Notes: a model not told the origin generated them from the letters alone. A stretch of 64,000 bases of DNA from Mytilisepta virgata (GCA_028015205.1 CM051517.1:11456501-11520500), one strand, 5' to 3'; positions 37,401-52,400 are shown, counted from the first letter of the stretch. Numbers and translations are program-made.

Positions 37401-40400
37401 TACCCCATGTCAGTTTTGCCCTAATTGCTTTAGTTTTTGAGATATAAGACAAAAACTGCAGTTTACCCCTATGTTCTATTTTTAGCCATGTCGGCCATGT
37501 TGGTTGGCAGGCGGGGTCATCGGACACATTTTTTAAACTAGATACCCTAATGATGCTTGTGGCCAAGTTTGGTTCAATTTGGCCCAGTAGTTTCAGAGGA
37601 GAAGATTTTTGTAAAAGTTAACGGACGACGACGGACGACGGACGACGGACGACGACGACGGACGACGGACGCCAAGTGATGAGAAAAGCTCACTTGACCC
37701 TTCGGGTCAGGTGAGCTAATAAAAACCATTGTGTATAAGTTTTAAATGATCATGACCAATAAGGTAAACTAAATGGTAAAAACGTTAAAAAAAACTTAAA
37801 TTTTTCATATAAGCACCCACAGAAGCATGTTTTGAGGTCCAGCAATGGACCATAGATGCACTTTCCACTCACTAACAACCAAATAGATAATTTTTATATT
37901 ATCCCTTCCCCCCGTCCCATGTATGTTTCGCTGGAACAGCCCTTAGTTTAAATGTGTGTGGGCACATTAAATGCTGAAAATATTAGACAGTAATAAGAAA
38001 GAAAAAACACAAAAAATGTGGATGAGATTTTCTATTAAAAGATAGGATCAATTTTATAAACACATACTAACCAATGTTTCTATTAATGTTTGTAAGGATG
38101 GATTAAGTGTTTTCAGTGGGAGAGCTTCCAACATCTCAGCTACTATAGCCTGACATTTTAACAATGTGGCCACATCAGTCTGAAAAACAAAATAAAAATA
38201 TTGTAAAAGCTGGCGTTCTAAAATGCAAATCTATATATACAGTATCTTAGGCTTTGCATATCACATATAATTAAGATAAACTGTACAGTGGAACCTCTGT
38301 AAACTGAACAGCTATGGGACCGTAGAAATTGGCCGGTTTTCCAAGGTGCTGGTTTTGAGAGGTTCCGGATTTTACTGAAATCCAACCCGAAGTAAATTAA
38401 TTTAAATATCGGAAGGCATGAAAATTACATATTTGCTACCTTTGCATTGTTTCTTCTTTATCTGTTCCTAATCTTAGTCTTTAAGCTTCATTGTTAGTTT
38501 TTGGTCGAATGGCAAGTTAAAATCCTTTATTAGAACGAAGTTTTTCCTGTATATATCAATGAGGATTTGTTTAAAATACGTTATTCAATGAAGAGAATTA
38601 GAGTTTGGCCGGTTTTTAGAGGTGTATTTCACAGGAATATATATGTGTTGGACTGGAAATTATCTCCAGTATTCGGAATTCAGAGAGGCCAGTTTTTGGA
38701 GGATTTATTTACTTATACTAATATAAACAAAATGTATGTATTCATGTACATGTATATAGATTTGTACAAGGATAGTGTTTATAGGAGGTGAATTAGAATA
38801 AGAGAGTTTGTTGAGAGGTAACTTATGAAAAGAATGTGTTTAAGGAGGTGACTTATACAAAAATGTTTTAAGAGATGACTTATAAGAGGTTTAATATCTC
38901 CAGAATGTGTTTTGAGAGATGATTTATCACCAGGAAGTGTAATGCCATGTAATTTATTATAAAAAAAGAAGTATTTTGATAGGTGACTTATCAAAATAGA
39001 GTGCTTTTGCAATATGACTTATAAGAAAGTGTTTTGGTAGGTGACTTATCATTAGGAAGTGGTTTTGGAAGGTATCTCATTATCAGAAAAGGTTTTGATC
39101 GTTGAATTATCTAAGTATTTTGAGACCTTTTCTGACTTGACTTCCTGTACTTGTGGTTCATTTTCCTTCAGTATCTTATCTCTTTCTTCATCTAATCCTT
39201 TAATTGATTCTTTGATATCAGCTGCTTTTGTGAAATCCTGATTTTTTATACTTTCATCCAACTCTTCTTTCAACTGATTAATTTTTACTCGGATTCCTGC
39301 AATCTATAAAACAGCGTTCTATTACTACCTTTGGTGTTTTAAAACATTTAAGTAATGAGTTTACAAATTTACAATATATACATGTTCAGTCACATTGATT
39401 GAAGACAGTTTCTATTTTACTTTGAATTATATGAATAAACCTTTTTCCTGACAGTGGTGAAATTGAAATGAGTGTAACCTCATTTAACAGATAACATATC
39501 TTCTGATTAACTATTTTATTTTATATCTAAGTAATAGTTCAAGACACTGAGGGCCATATAACACTATATGGACTAGCAGTCCAAATCTGTAAATTTTATT
39601 ATATCTAAGAAATAGTTCAAGACACTGAGGGCCATATAACACTATATGGACTAGCAGTCCAAATCTGTAAATTTTATTATATACTGAACCGCAAAAGAAA
39701 CGTCGCACAAAATGACATGTTCACATACATTTATTTTAAAGTGACATTTATATATTTTAAATTAATTTTTACAAAATTTAATGAATGATTTACAGTCTTT
39801 TGGTTACAATGTTCACAAAAACGTCACAATTGTCGCAACGTCACATGTTTTCAATTACTGCGGCACATCTTCGGAACATGGAGTTGATGAGCCGATTAAT
39901 AAACGCCATCGGAATACGTGCCCATACTCTCTGAAACGCTTGTGAAAGTTCAGCTGCAGTTGTCGGACTTGGCTGCTCATTATTCAACCGTCTTTGAACT
40001 TCGTCCCATAAATTTTCAATAGGGTTTAAATCTGGACTCAAAGCCGGCCAATCCATAACATTAATGTTATTCTGCTGTAGGAAGTCTCTTGTGGCTCTTG
40101 CGGTATGCGCACGTGCATTGTCCTGTTGGAAAGTCTTGTTTTGATGACGTGCGAAATGGGGCTGAACATGGGGTGTCAAGACTTGGTCGATGTAACGGGC
40201 AGCTGTTACGCCATTTCCTCTGCCTGGGCCAAGGTTCTGAAAGATGACTGGACCAAGTTTAACGTTAAGGCCGATTCCACCCCATACCATGATGCTAGGT
40301 CCTCCCCACGCGTCTGTTTCCAGAATGCAGCTGTCTTCGTAACGTTCCCCGCGTCTTCTCCACACTCTGGTTCTGCCATCGGCTGTTGAAATGCAGTAAC

Positions 40401-43400
40401 GGCTTTCGTCAGAGAAGATGATGTTACGCCATTGTCGATTTCGCCAATTCTGTCGCTGAGTGGCCCACTGAAGACGAGCTTGACGGTGTCGAGGAGTAAG
40501 AATAGGTCCTCTTGCTGGACGGCGACATCTCATGTTTCTAGCAGCTAATCGCCGACGAACCGTATCATCACTTATGGGTCGTCCATGTGTTCCAACAGTG
40601 TTTCTGGCAGTTTCGGCAGCTGGGGTGAACCGATTCATCAAATGGTGACGAACAATGCCTCTATTCTGTCTAGGGGTAGTGACTTGGGGTCTACCACTCC
40701 GTGGACAGTCATTTGTGCTGTTTGTTGCATTGTACCGTGTCCGTAGACGTTCAATTGTTCGAACAGCACAGTTGAAGTCGTTGGCAATAACTCTGGCAGA
40801 TTGCCCAGCATCCAATCGACCAATGGCCTGTTCTCTCTGTTGTGGAGTCAGACGTGGCATAGCTTCCGTGTCAACACTGATATTAACACTCTTTAATTTT
40901 CTCCGACCTTTTTTACCAATAGAGGAGCATGAATTTCACGAACATTTAAGATTTAAGAAAAATTACCGCCAAGTGTGTCCCACGAGCGGTTTTAGGTACG
41001 GTTGCTCTACGATATCAACTGGAAATTATTCAACCGAAAATTTAATTCACATGTAATTTAATCTTACCTGGTGATGTAATCGTAATACTGATTATATAAA
41101 AATCATTAATTAATATTTATTTTGAATTTTGCTAACATTTTGAAAAAGCGACGTTTCTTTTGCGGTTCAGTATATCTAAGAAATAGTTCAAGACACTAAG
41201 GGCCATATAACACTATATGGACTAGCAGTCCAAATCTGTAAATGGACCAAAATAATTTAAACTTCTGATGTTGCACTTTCTATTGTGACAGCCATAGATG
41301 TTTGATTGGCTTTATTCGCAAAGCAAATGTGGCACATCATTATTTGGTTTAAGAGATACATGTATACGCACAGGAAAAAGGTGTACTTTTAATCATACTG
41401 TCCTATGCCTACATAAATCTGCTCAAAATCTTCAGTATTTGTCATACTGTTGCAGATTGGACCTGACCTTAAATTGAGCTTATCTGAATACACTGAACTT
41501 GTAAGCATGAAGAATATACCGTTTTTTGGTATGTATAGTGCGCACATTTATACCCTGGGTCATGTTTCTTGTAAGAGGGGTGCGCGTTATACATGCCTAC
41601 AGACATTTTCTTAAGTCTTTTTTCAGGTTCGAACTCCGACAAAGAAATTTCCAGGAGAAGTGAAGAGTACGGAATATTTTGGCTAAAACGTCGATTATTT
41701 TTATGTTTTACATGTTATATTTGTAATATGTATCTTATTGTTCTTGATTTGTCATGTTTTATTAAAATAAAATACATTTTATATCTCTGTAGTTACGTTT
41801 ATCGTGTAAATTTGGCCATCTGTTTGCAATCCGGAAGTTTGTCATGTCTTAATAAAGAAACAACAAAGCTTTTGATGTCGGTAAAATTGGCCTCAATGTT
41901 TCTTGTTGTCATAACTTACTGTTTTTGTATGTGTTCATCATGGAGAGTAAACGTTGAGTGTATGAAAATTGAATAAACGACGCTCGTTTTGAAAAGATGA
42001 ACCGCCATTTTTTCTAATGTATCAGGCGATCGCAAGTCATGTGACTTTATTGTAAAGTGATGATTTAGTCTATGAGAAGTTTTTTTTTCATAAATACTTT
42101 TCTACTTTGTATTTTTTTAAAAACTGATTAAAACCTTTCAAGAAATTATGATTGAAAACATGATAATCCCATAACTGTTACCTGAACGAATTTAATTAGG
42201 AACAAGGTGGTGAACCTGTCATTGATTTGTTTTGACATCGATTAGACCCATTGATTAAGGTGTGATAATCCGGATTAAAAGCTAGAATCCCATCTTCTGA
42301 TATTGAAAATTCGGAGGTTAATAAATTAACATTGCCACTTCATTTATATATGAAATACTTAATGATGTTTTGATTACATTGTTTTCAACTCGGTCACAAA
42401 AGAATCAGTTCTAATTTCTTTTAATTGCAAGCCTTGAAATTCCAATGCATGGTCAGCTTGGACTTTTAATACAAGATCAAACAATCTAATGAATATATGT
42501 TTATAATCATTAAAGATTGAGAAATAGATGTTTATAATAATTATTTGACTGAATTGTATAATTATGTTACTGTTTAAATCAGAACATTAATTAGGACCGG
42601 TGTCCATTTAGAAAACTTCCAGATTACCGGCTTCCTGTTTGCCGATTTTGGAGATGTGTCTTTTCCGAAAATGTCTATGAGTATTATACGAACAAGAAAC
42701 TTTTTTTCTCAAGTTTCTTGGACCAGAAAGGGGGTGCGCACAATACATAAATGCGCACTATACATACCAAAATACGGTAACTCTAATCTTCACTATAATT
42801 CAATGTATAACATAAACACATTTTAATGTTTAACCAAATGTTAACGTGAATGTAACAAGATCACTTCCGGTTAGCTGAACATTTGGAATGAAAAATGTTT
42901 GTTAAGAATATACAATAAATTCATTATTATGACTATCCTTCATAATGCAGCAATATAATGTTGTAATGATTTGATCCTACCTTAACCCTTTCACCGATGG
43001 TTTCCCCACAGGAAGTAAACCTAGCACGATGGCAGACTTAAATGGTTACTTCATGGTAAATGTTGAAAAGCATTGAATTCAGGCCATTTATTCTTTATTT
43101 TACTTAATATCACAACAAAATACCTTACTTAGATTTACTTTGGTAAGTATAACAAGAAGAAATGAAATTGTTATTTCATTTGTTTTTTTCCAGTATTGAT
43201 ATTCAATATTTGCAAAAATTCTTATTTTTAATCTTGCCAAATATTTTCTAAAATTCATTTTCCTTACTTCAAAATCCCATAAAACCCTCAAATTTCAGTC
43301 TTTTTTTGTAAATGATCTGCCATTGTTTAGTCTTTATCCAGGTATCAAATCTAAGAAAGATAACTCTTGAGTTTGGCTTCTAGGGCTGGAATTATACAAC

Positions 43401-46400
43401 CTGGCAGACATTCCCGGTAGATCTGGACTCATAATCCGCTAGTAGAATTAGGAACCCCGGTAAACCGGGACTTGTCGGCAAAAGGGTTAATATCACTTAA
43501 CTTGCTTATAAAGCATCAAATTGTGTCTGGCAGCTGATACTGTACTATTTTTTATACAGGGAAAGCTTAATAATGTATACATGTACATATATTACCTTCA
43601 GATCATTCTGTCTTCTCATTTCATCACTGACATCTTTCTCCACTGTAGTAATTGGTTCCCTGATGTCTGATATGGTTTCTGCCATCTGTATTACCAAAGA
43701 TTCAGAATAATCTTTTATCTCACATAGCCGAGGTATGATATATTTCACAAGGTTAAATGCCACATGATCAGAAGTTAGCATGTAATTTAGCAAATTTTCT
43801 AAAGCTTTCCTGTAAGTAAAAAATAAATACAATGTACTCTAAATTTCATATGTCTTACTTTAAGACTATACTGAAGAAGTTAATTGGAAATTTGCCTGCT
43901 TAAAGCAAGACGATAAAATCAAATGATTTTCAAATATATTGTCTTTTTCAAGTGGTCTGTCAACTTCAAATTGCTATATACATGTACATGTATATATTAA
44001 AATGTGTGAGTCTTCCAAGGAAGACATGTGTTGCCTGCGGTTGTCAATTTTTACAAAAGATATTAAAATTTTCTAAAAATGAAATATATATGCACACCTT
44101 TGCATTAAGGTTAATGCACAGAGAAAGTTTCATCAAATTGCTTTGAGCGGTTATGGAGTAGTTGAGGATAGAAGTTTTGACCCCCCCTTTTTTTTCCAAA
44201 AATGTCAATTTTTACCCAAAAAAATTAAAAGTTTTCTAAAAATGAAATATATATGCATACCTGGGCAATAAGGTTAATGCACAGAGAAAGTTTCATCAAA
44301 TTCCTTTGAAGTTGAGGATAGAAGAAAAGTGTACTTAGTAACATAGCAAGGGTATGGCTATAACCAATATGATGTTATCAAATTAATGGCTAAAGTTTAC
44401 TCAAAGCCATGGACACTTTATTGTTTACCTTGAAACAGTGTCAGTGAGATCCATGTATGCTGTTATAGACAATAACTGTTGTATAACAAAATGTTTCTGT
44501 AACTGGATGTCAATATCATCACAATCTTTGAGGGTATCGACATATCTGTAATAAATTTGTTGTTAAAATTAATCTAAAACAATCTATGAAACACAGACAT
44601 ATACATGTAGAAATTCAGAATATGCAAAAATTAAAACCACCAATTGTTTATTTTTCCCACTCTAAACTGCCAAAATTTATACCAACATAAAAATTGGTTA
44701 TGGTGTCATTACTTATACATCATGACTCAGGGCTTTTTCTACCTATGATTTACCGCTGATTATCGGCCCCATTCCCAACGTGAAAGAGTGTCTTTTTTTC
44801 CCAAATTTTCAGTCCAAATTCCCAATCCAGATCAGAAAAAAAATTTACTTACTCTGAAGAGAAGATACGATATTTTAATTGTTAAATCAATAATCAAATG
44901 TAAATCAAAAACGAAAGTAAACAATGGGTATGTATCTTGTAGGGGGAGTGAAATGCGGCATCTTTCCCAAATTGCAAGTTTTACGATAAAAAATTCCCAA
45001 ATTCAAGGGCAGGGGCCTTAGTTTAAAATAGGTAGAAAAAGCCCTGTGACTTACAATCCTAGTTGATCTTAAAATTGTTCTGATATAATTAATATATAAA
45101 TTTTATTCACGCAATGGATACATAGAGAAGGATTCCATAAAAACAGGACTTTTCCACACTTACTGGATATATCTCTAAACCATCACAAATGGAGAAATAA
45201 CATACTGTATCAATAATTAACCACTGAAAATGTAAAAATCTGAAATCTTTAGGACAAGTAATACACATTAATTCATCAAAAAGATCATTGGTCAGAATTA
45301 TATCTGTTTGGGCATTTAACTAATAAGAACTATCCCTATCTCAATGTGAATGTATGTATAGTAAAACCAGAATAAAATAAAACTTACTCCTTAATATAAT
45401 TAGAAAACTCCAGACAATTAGGTAGCACTTTCTCAAGGTCTGCATCAAAATCTGTGCCAAGACCTTGGATATGTTTACACAGCATGTTCCAATATAAAAC
45501 ACTCTCAGCATTCAATTTGTCTAGTGGTATCAAAATCCTACAACAGATATTTGGACAATATGTAGTCTAACAAATACCTTAAAAATTTGGTTTTGGTAAA
45601 AAACTAGCCTTGCTTTCTAATGCAAACCTGAAAATACTTTATCTTAAAAATAATGTTAGATAGAAATGTATATTGCAGATATAAACATTTATTGTTTCCA
45701 ATAACAAAAAAAATTGCACATGGACACAGAATAAAGATTATCTGATACCCGACATTGCATGTCAGAGGAAAATGCATTAAAAGAAATACTAGTAGTAATG
45801 GTCAAGCACAATTTGTCTGAAAAATCTCATGAATGTCATTCAAGTCTAAAATTGTGTGTCCAAGGTCAGCTGACAGGTCTCAGACTAGCATGTACCTACT
45901 AAGAATTATCTACAGACCAAATATGGTGGGTCTAGGCATCAAAGTTGCTGAGAAAGAGACTTAATCACAAAACTTGGATTCAAAGTCACTCAATCATGAA
46001 ACTGAGGTCAATGTCCAGAGACACGTGTCAGACTGATATTTACCCACCAAGAACTATCTATTGACCAAATATGGTGGGTCTATGTATTATAGTTACTGAG
46101 AAATGGACTTAACCATGAAAATAAGACAAAGTCACTCAAACATGAAACTGAGGTCAAGGTCCCAAGCCAGGTGTCAGACTGGCATGTACCCACTAAGAAC
46201 TATCTATAGACCATATATGGTTGGCCTAGGTATTACAGTGGCTGAGAAATGGATTTAACCACGAAACTTGGATGCAGATTTTACATTTATGTTTATGAAG
46301 TCAGTGAAACATGAAAACGAGGTCAGGGTCACAAGATGAGCATAATGTGGCAAACCTTATACGAAATAAGCTATCTCTGGACCATAAATGTTAATTGTAG

Positions 46401-49400
46401 GTATTATATGTGCAAAGTTATAAAAGTTTTTTAAAAATTTATGCCACTGTCGCCGGAAAGTAATACCTATATCTTGCTTTCTCGACTTTTCGTCGCAGGC
46501 GAGACAAAAATGAATTTATATTTTCTGACATATATCTTACTTTTCATCCAGAATATCAAAGTTTTTAATTAATTCAGCTGTAGGGGAGTGTTTGAAGAGT
46601 GTATTGAGGACAAGTTCACATGTTTCTGTAGCATATTCTACATCCAGTGCTCCTAACAGTTCTAAAACATTACCACCAAATGTTCTTAACCAAGCCTGTA
46701 GTAGTTTAGATGAGCAAGCTTCTTTCACACTTTCTACAATAGAATATACATGTACATATGTGTTTTCTTTGGATATTGTCTTATTTCATCTATTTGAATT
46801 CTGCAGTATGATTATTATTTTCTAAATAAAATACTTAACAGAAGAACTAAATGACTCATATGAATATGATATTTCCTATTAATAAATGAATGTGTCTAAC
46901 TTGATATAACTGATGTGCTGAAAGACCAAGAGTGAAATATATAACAAGTGTGGACCCTAAAAGATGTCTCGCCTGTCCGCGCTTGACCCAGAATAACATG
47001 CACTATCAAAGACCATGCTATCATTTGCCTACCATTATGGTACATTTGAAACAGACATGCGAAAGCTGTTATGTGATTATCAATTATCTTAGGTATGCCA
47101 TTCGAAGAGAAAAAACTAGATGGAACTTTATACACAAAGTTATACTTCTCCCCCCCCCTTCCTGTTTGTCTATCCCCTAATTAAAACATTAGTGATCAAT
47201 CTGAAAATATGAGGTGGGCAAGTTCTTATATATATGGCGAGTCTAGATATTGCAGTTGCTGAAAAATGGACTGTAAAAGAAAAAAATTGACAAAGTCACT
47301 GAACCATGAAATTGAGGTCAAGGGCACATGAAAGGTGTCAGACTGGCATGTACCCATACAGATCTTGCTATAAGCCATGTATGATGAGTCTATTCATTGT
47401 AGTTGCAGAAAAATGGACTTTAGAAGAAAAAATTGACAAAGTCACTGAGCTGTGAAATTGAGGTCAAGGACACATGACAGGTGTCAGACTCCCATGTACC
47501 CATATAGATCTTACTATATACCAAATATGATGACTCTAAACATTACAGTTACTAAGAAAGGGACTTGAATGTAAAACTATGTCGCAGATTTTCGAAGTTC
47601 ACTGAACCGTGCAATTGAGGTCAAGGACAAATGACAGGTGTCAGACTGGCATGTACCCATATAGATCTCACTGTAGACCAAATATAATAACTCTAGGTAT
47701 TATAGTTTCTGAGAAAAGGATTTGAATGTAAAACTATGTCGCAATGTTTATGTGGGTATTGAACCATGAAAAAAAGGTCAAGGTCATCTAAAAATGTGCT
47801 GCTGAAAAGGTCATCACTTCATGCACCTGTGGACCAAAGATGAACATTGTAAGTATTATACTTTAAAAGTTATTAAGGTTTTACAAAAAGTTAACGCCGT
47901 CGCCGTCGCCTTCGCCGTCGCCGCCGGATTGCTATACCTATGTCTCGCTTCCAGCGACTTTCGTCGCAGGCGAGACAAAAATCTTAACTTCAAACTGTTG
48001 ATCTAACTTTATTAAATGAATCAATAAGCTTATTTATACAATCTCTAAAGAGAACCAATTCATGTCTAAATCAATTCAATAATCATGCCATGTTTCATAA
48101 TAAAATATGGTGTTCTTTCAAGTAAAACCTACCAACTCTATCAGTAAGTCCTTCCTGTAATAGTCTTTCTCTGTTGGCTATAGAAAGGGCTTTTATATGA
48201 ACCTTTTCGCCCAGGACACCATAAGAGGTTTTTCTGACAGTATCTTTAACATCTCGTGTTTTGTCTAAAACTGCCTGAAGGGTTTTGGGTGATGGTGCTA
48301 TACAGGACAACACTGCACGTCTGACTTCTGGGTTAGGATCAGACTGGATCAGAAACAGATAAGCTGTAAAATATAAAGAATCAGATATAGACATATAGAA
48401 TCTATTACATGGATCAAATAGATAGGCTGAAAAATATTCATTATCCTAAACAAAAACAACAGAAGTGTATGCATGAATTTTATAATACACTATTCATGAA
48501 TACAGCCATACCTTTAATTACAGGGCAATTCTCGTCTTTAGGATCTTGTAGTCTTGCCAAAGCCATCACTGCATGAAAGCGGACCACAGGTTCCTTATCT
48601 CTTAGTCGCTCTAACATACATTGATATATCTTATCATAAAGATCGTCATCAATCTGAGCATCGTCTCCAAGATTATTGAGTATTTTATTAATCAGCTGAC
48701 AACATCTAAATCTAACTGCTCTTGAATTGGCATTGTGTGACTGAAATCAACAGACAGGCAAGTATTTAAAACAGATCAAGGATATGAATAAGACATAAAT
48801 CACATCTTTTTTGTTTGTTAAATTATTATTAAACCTTAAAAACAGTAATTGTGAAAGCTATAAATTTTGACATTTTATATGTAAAACTACTTTTGATGCA
48901 GAAGTTAACATTTAAATGATTTTCAAAAGACAGTTTGATTTTCAGAATTATTTATTATACCTTGAGAAGAAATTCAAATATTTCTAACAGTAGTTTGTTC
49001 TGTGATACTTCATCTAACAGAGAGTCGTCAGCCTCTGGATATGGTACATTTGGGTCAGGGTTTACTGATGTCACAAACTTAGCTACAAAGTCTATAGTTC
49101 TCTCAACAACTGGTTCACGTTGGAAAACAATCATTGGATACTTCATATAGTGATTAAACTCTGACCAAAATTCTGTGAAATCTGTCTGCAGTGTATAAAA
49201 TATAACAAACAATTAACTTTTAGCATGTACATTGCGTACATACAGAATGTTTTAGTCTGATATCCTCCTTCAATACATGTATATACATGAAAGATTTAAT
49301 AACTTTTAATGAGTAAACTGATTCCTTACTACAGAGCAAACAATACAAGTCATTCTCCATCTGAGCCAACTAACTTCTTCTGCATGTTTGGCCACTCATG

Positions 49401-52400
49401 ACTATTTTAATCTTCATTTCCTAAAGCCCAGAATAGAAGTTTACAAAAAGTCATTTAGTTACTCTGGACCATTCTTATGGAACAACCTACCAGTCATAAT
49501 TCTTAACCCTCCAAGTAAGTAATGTCTTTATTTAAAGTGGGTAACACACTTAGCATTAATAAGCTAATCTTCCCTGAGGCCCTCAATTAAAAATATAAAT
49601 TAATAAAACACACAAAATAAATTAATCTAACATTGATCCAATTTCTACAAAGATCCACATCATGTAGACTATCTATATATACATATATAAATATATATAA
49701 TCAATAAAATTATATGCATTTCATATAAACATTGAAACAATATAGAATATCTCGCCTTCCAATAATGTGACTATATTTTAACAAATTTAGAAATCTTCAC
49801 TGAGCTTTAAGTAATCTGTTTAATTTCTTTGGAAAGTTGGTATTAAAGATAACACATAAATATTCTGAAGCAAGATTACTGACACATTTAAACATTAAAA
49901 CACCTATGTGATTATCAATTCTTTGAAAAATAGATAGCAATCCAAGTTTTTTTAAATAGTATATTGGTAGGTACATCTCTTTTTGCCATAAGTATAATTG
50001 TTGCAGCACTTTTTTGTAACTTATACAACTTTTCCAAATTTGCTATTAAATCTAGCTTGGCCCCATATTGTGCATGTACAACAGTAATCAAACAATGGTA
50101 AGATATAATCATTATACCGGTAGTACAAAATTAAACCTACTGATGGAAGATAAGATTTTAATCGGCACATCTGATCAGTTTAAGTCGGGAAGAAATTTTT
50201 GAAACTACTTTGTTAAAATGTTCAGCTCAAGATAAACAGTTGTCAATCGTAACACCTAATAATTTTTCACATTTAACATCATCTAGCAACGTATTATTAA
50301 AAAAAACATTGATAGTATTGTTTCTAATCCTTTACTGGATGATACAATCACTGATTTGGATTTTGTTACATTTACAAAAATGTATCATCATATCATTTTC
50401 ATTATACCATTCTTGCACATTTTGTATATCAACATTCAATTTGCTACTGATGTCACATATATCAGAAGATGAACAGTGAATGGTAGTATCATCTGCATAT
50501 AAATCAGGACAAGTGAATTTTAAATATAATGGTAAGTCATCAGTATATAAAAGAAAAAGCAATGGTCCAAGAATACTACCTTGGGGAACACCACAATACA
50601 TATTTTGGTCATTTGATTCAAACTTATTGATGACAAAGTATCAATGCATTTAAGGGTAAGCTTAAAACCCATTTTCTTAACCAATTAAATGAATAAAGAA
50701 CTTTTACAAATTAACTTCATTAAATAGTGTTGTTTACTTTTTCAACATGATTGTTATGATTATTATAATGATTGTTTATGATTGAAAACAGTGGAAGTTG
50801 CTAATAATCTGATACAAATTATGAGTAACTGATATTGTTATTGCAAAAGAAATGAAACTTTTCCACAGATTCACTCTCGATTTAAACTTTTGTAAGTTCT
50901 TCTGTCCTATTGAATAAATACAATAGCTATTGTTCTCTGTGGAGTTTATTCAATGGGACCTTTAAATTTCTTCTAAGAGAAATCCATCACTCATCGATTA
51001 ATTTACCTGAACAAAAAATTTAACTTTCAATGTTGAAAATACATGTACCAATACTAAATATTATTATTATTATTCAATTTATTATCAGCTTTTTTTCCTG
51101 GCTACATTTAAAATCTGAGTGACAAGATACTATCTTACTTTTGATGTTATAAATTATTAATGTTGAAATTTCATAAAATTCTGACAATCCAATTGCCACT
51201 TATGATCAAAATAAAACAGGCAAAGTAAAAAAAATGGGTCAAAGTCACAAATGGCCGGGTTGCAAAGAATGGGTTATGAACCATGGAGAAGTCAAGATAA
51301 AGGTATTGTATGAATCAATTTGGAATTTTGATCTGTGGCAATGGGTCAACTCACACTTCCACGATGATCGGAGAGTTTAAGATAAGATCAGACTACTACT
51401 GATTTTACTGTGTGAACTACGAACAAACTTTTAAATTTTTTTTAAGGACAAATAATTCAACAATATTATGGAGGAAATTATAAACACAGGTCAACAATAT
51501 TATGGAGGAAATTGTAAACACAGGTCAAAAATATTATGGAGGAAATTATAAACACAGGTGAACACCTTTAATATAAATGCACAAGTCTGAAAAATGGGAA
51601 AAAAATATCCAAACAATTCCATAATAGCATGTGCACAACTTCAATATATGTACATTCTTCCTGTGAAGTTCGATAAAACTGTAGAAGCAGCTGTTGGCAC
51701 AAGATTGGTACCCTATTTTCCCCAACCGCCCGCCATCACCATACTATAAACTGGATTTGCACTTCGTGCAACACGGCCAAAAAAGTGCAGTTCTTGTTAC
51801 AAGAAGATAAAAAATAGGTTACGTAGGTTGAGATTTTTTTTTATTTTACAATTTTTTTAACACAGAGTCTATGGTACAGACATTCTGACTTTAACAGTGC
51901 TTATGGAAAAATGTCCAAAATTCTTTAGGGCAAATGCAAAAAAAAGAGGGTAGGTAGGGTAACTTGAACCACACATATTTTTTTATTTGGCCTTATTACC
52001 TTTAATTCATTTACAGAACAAGTATAATGGACCGCGCAATGCCCTCGTTTTTAGACAATTGCCCTCCAACTATCCGATCCATGTTGACTGGTTACTGACT
52101 TCGTAGAACGTGGGCATCAATTATCTGGTGAAAGTTTGTTTTGAATGTGGAAAAACACGGTGGGTGGTCAGCAGATTGATATAATAAACCTGGTTAATAA
52201 TTAATGTTATGTTTTCTCTAACTCCAGAGTTATTAATTTAATTTCAACCCTTTTCATAATTATATAATTTCCTGTGCAGTCAGGAGTTTTTTACGTTCGT
52301 AATAACAGATTTGTTCAAAATAGGTGTTAGCATGAATAAATGGGTCATCCTACAGAACACAGAATGATTGACAATAATCTTGACTGCCGTATACTGTCTG

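Larger units (their letters stand above)
39523..41242. repeat. 78-bp tandem repeat, three copies, third one split by a Tc1-like element
   Basis: ATATCTAAG followed by AATAGTTCAAGACACT starts at 39,523 and 39,601. A third copy is divided, with its start on the right side of the transposon at 41,172. Each copy contains CCATATAACACTATATGG-type dyads. The unsplit copies provide the pre-insertion sequence of the transposon target. Confidence 0.85.

Noticed and set aside
41593..41976. 127-codon frame in the TA-flanked TIR element as a transposase
   Set aside because: No DDE-type or helix-turn-helix motif is visible and the composition is that of translated AT-rich non-coding DNA.
44788..45021. 77-codon frame as a small gene
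   Set aside because: It lies wholly within a MITE with perfect inverted ends.
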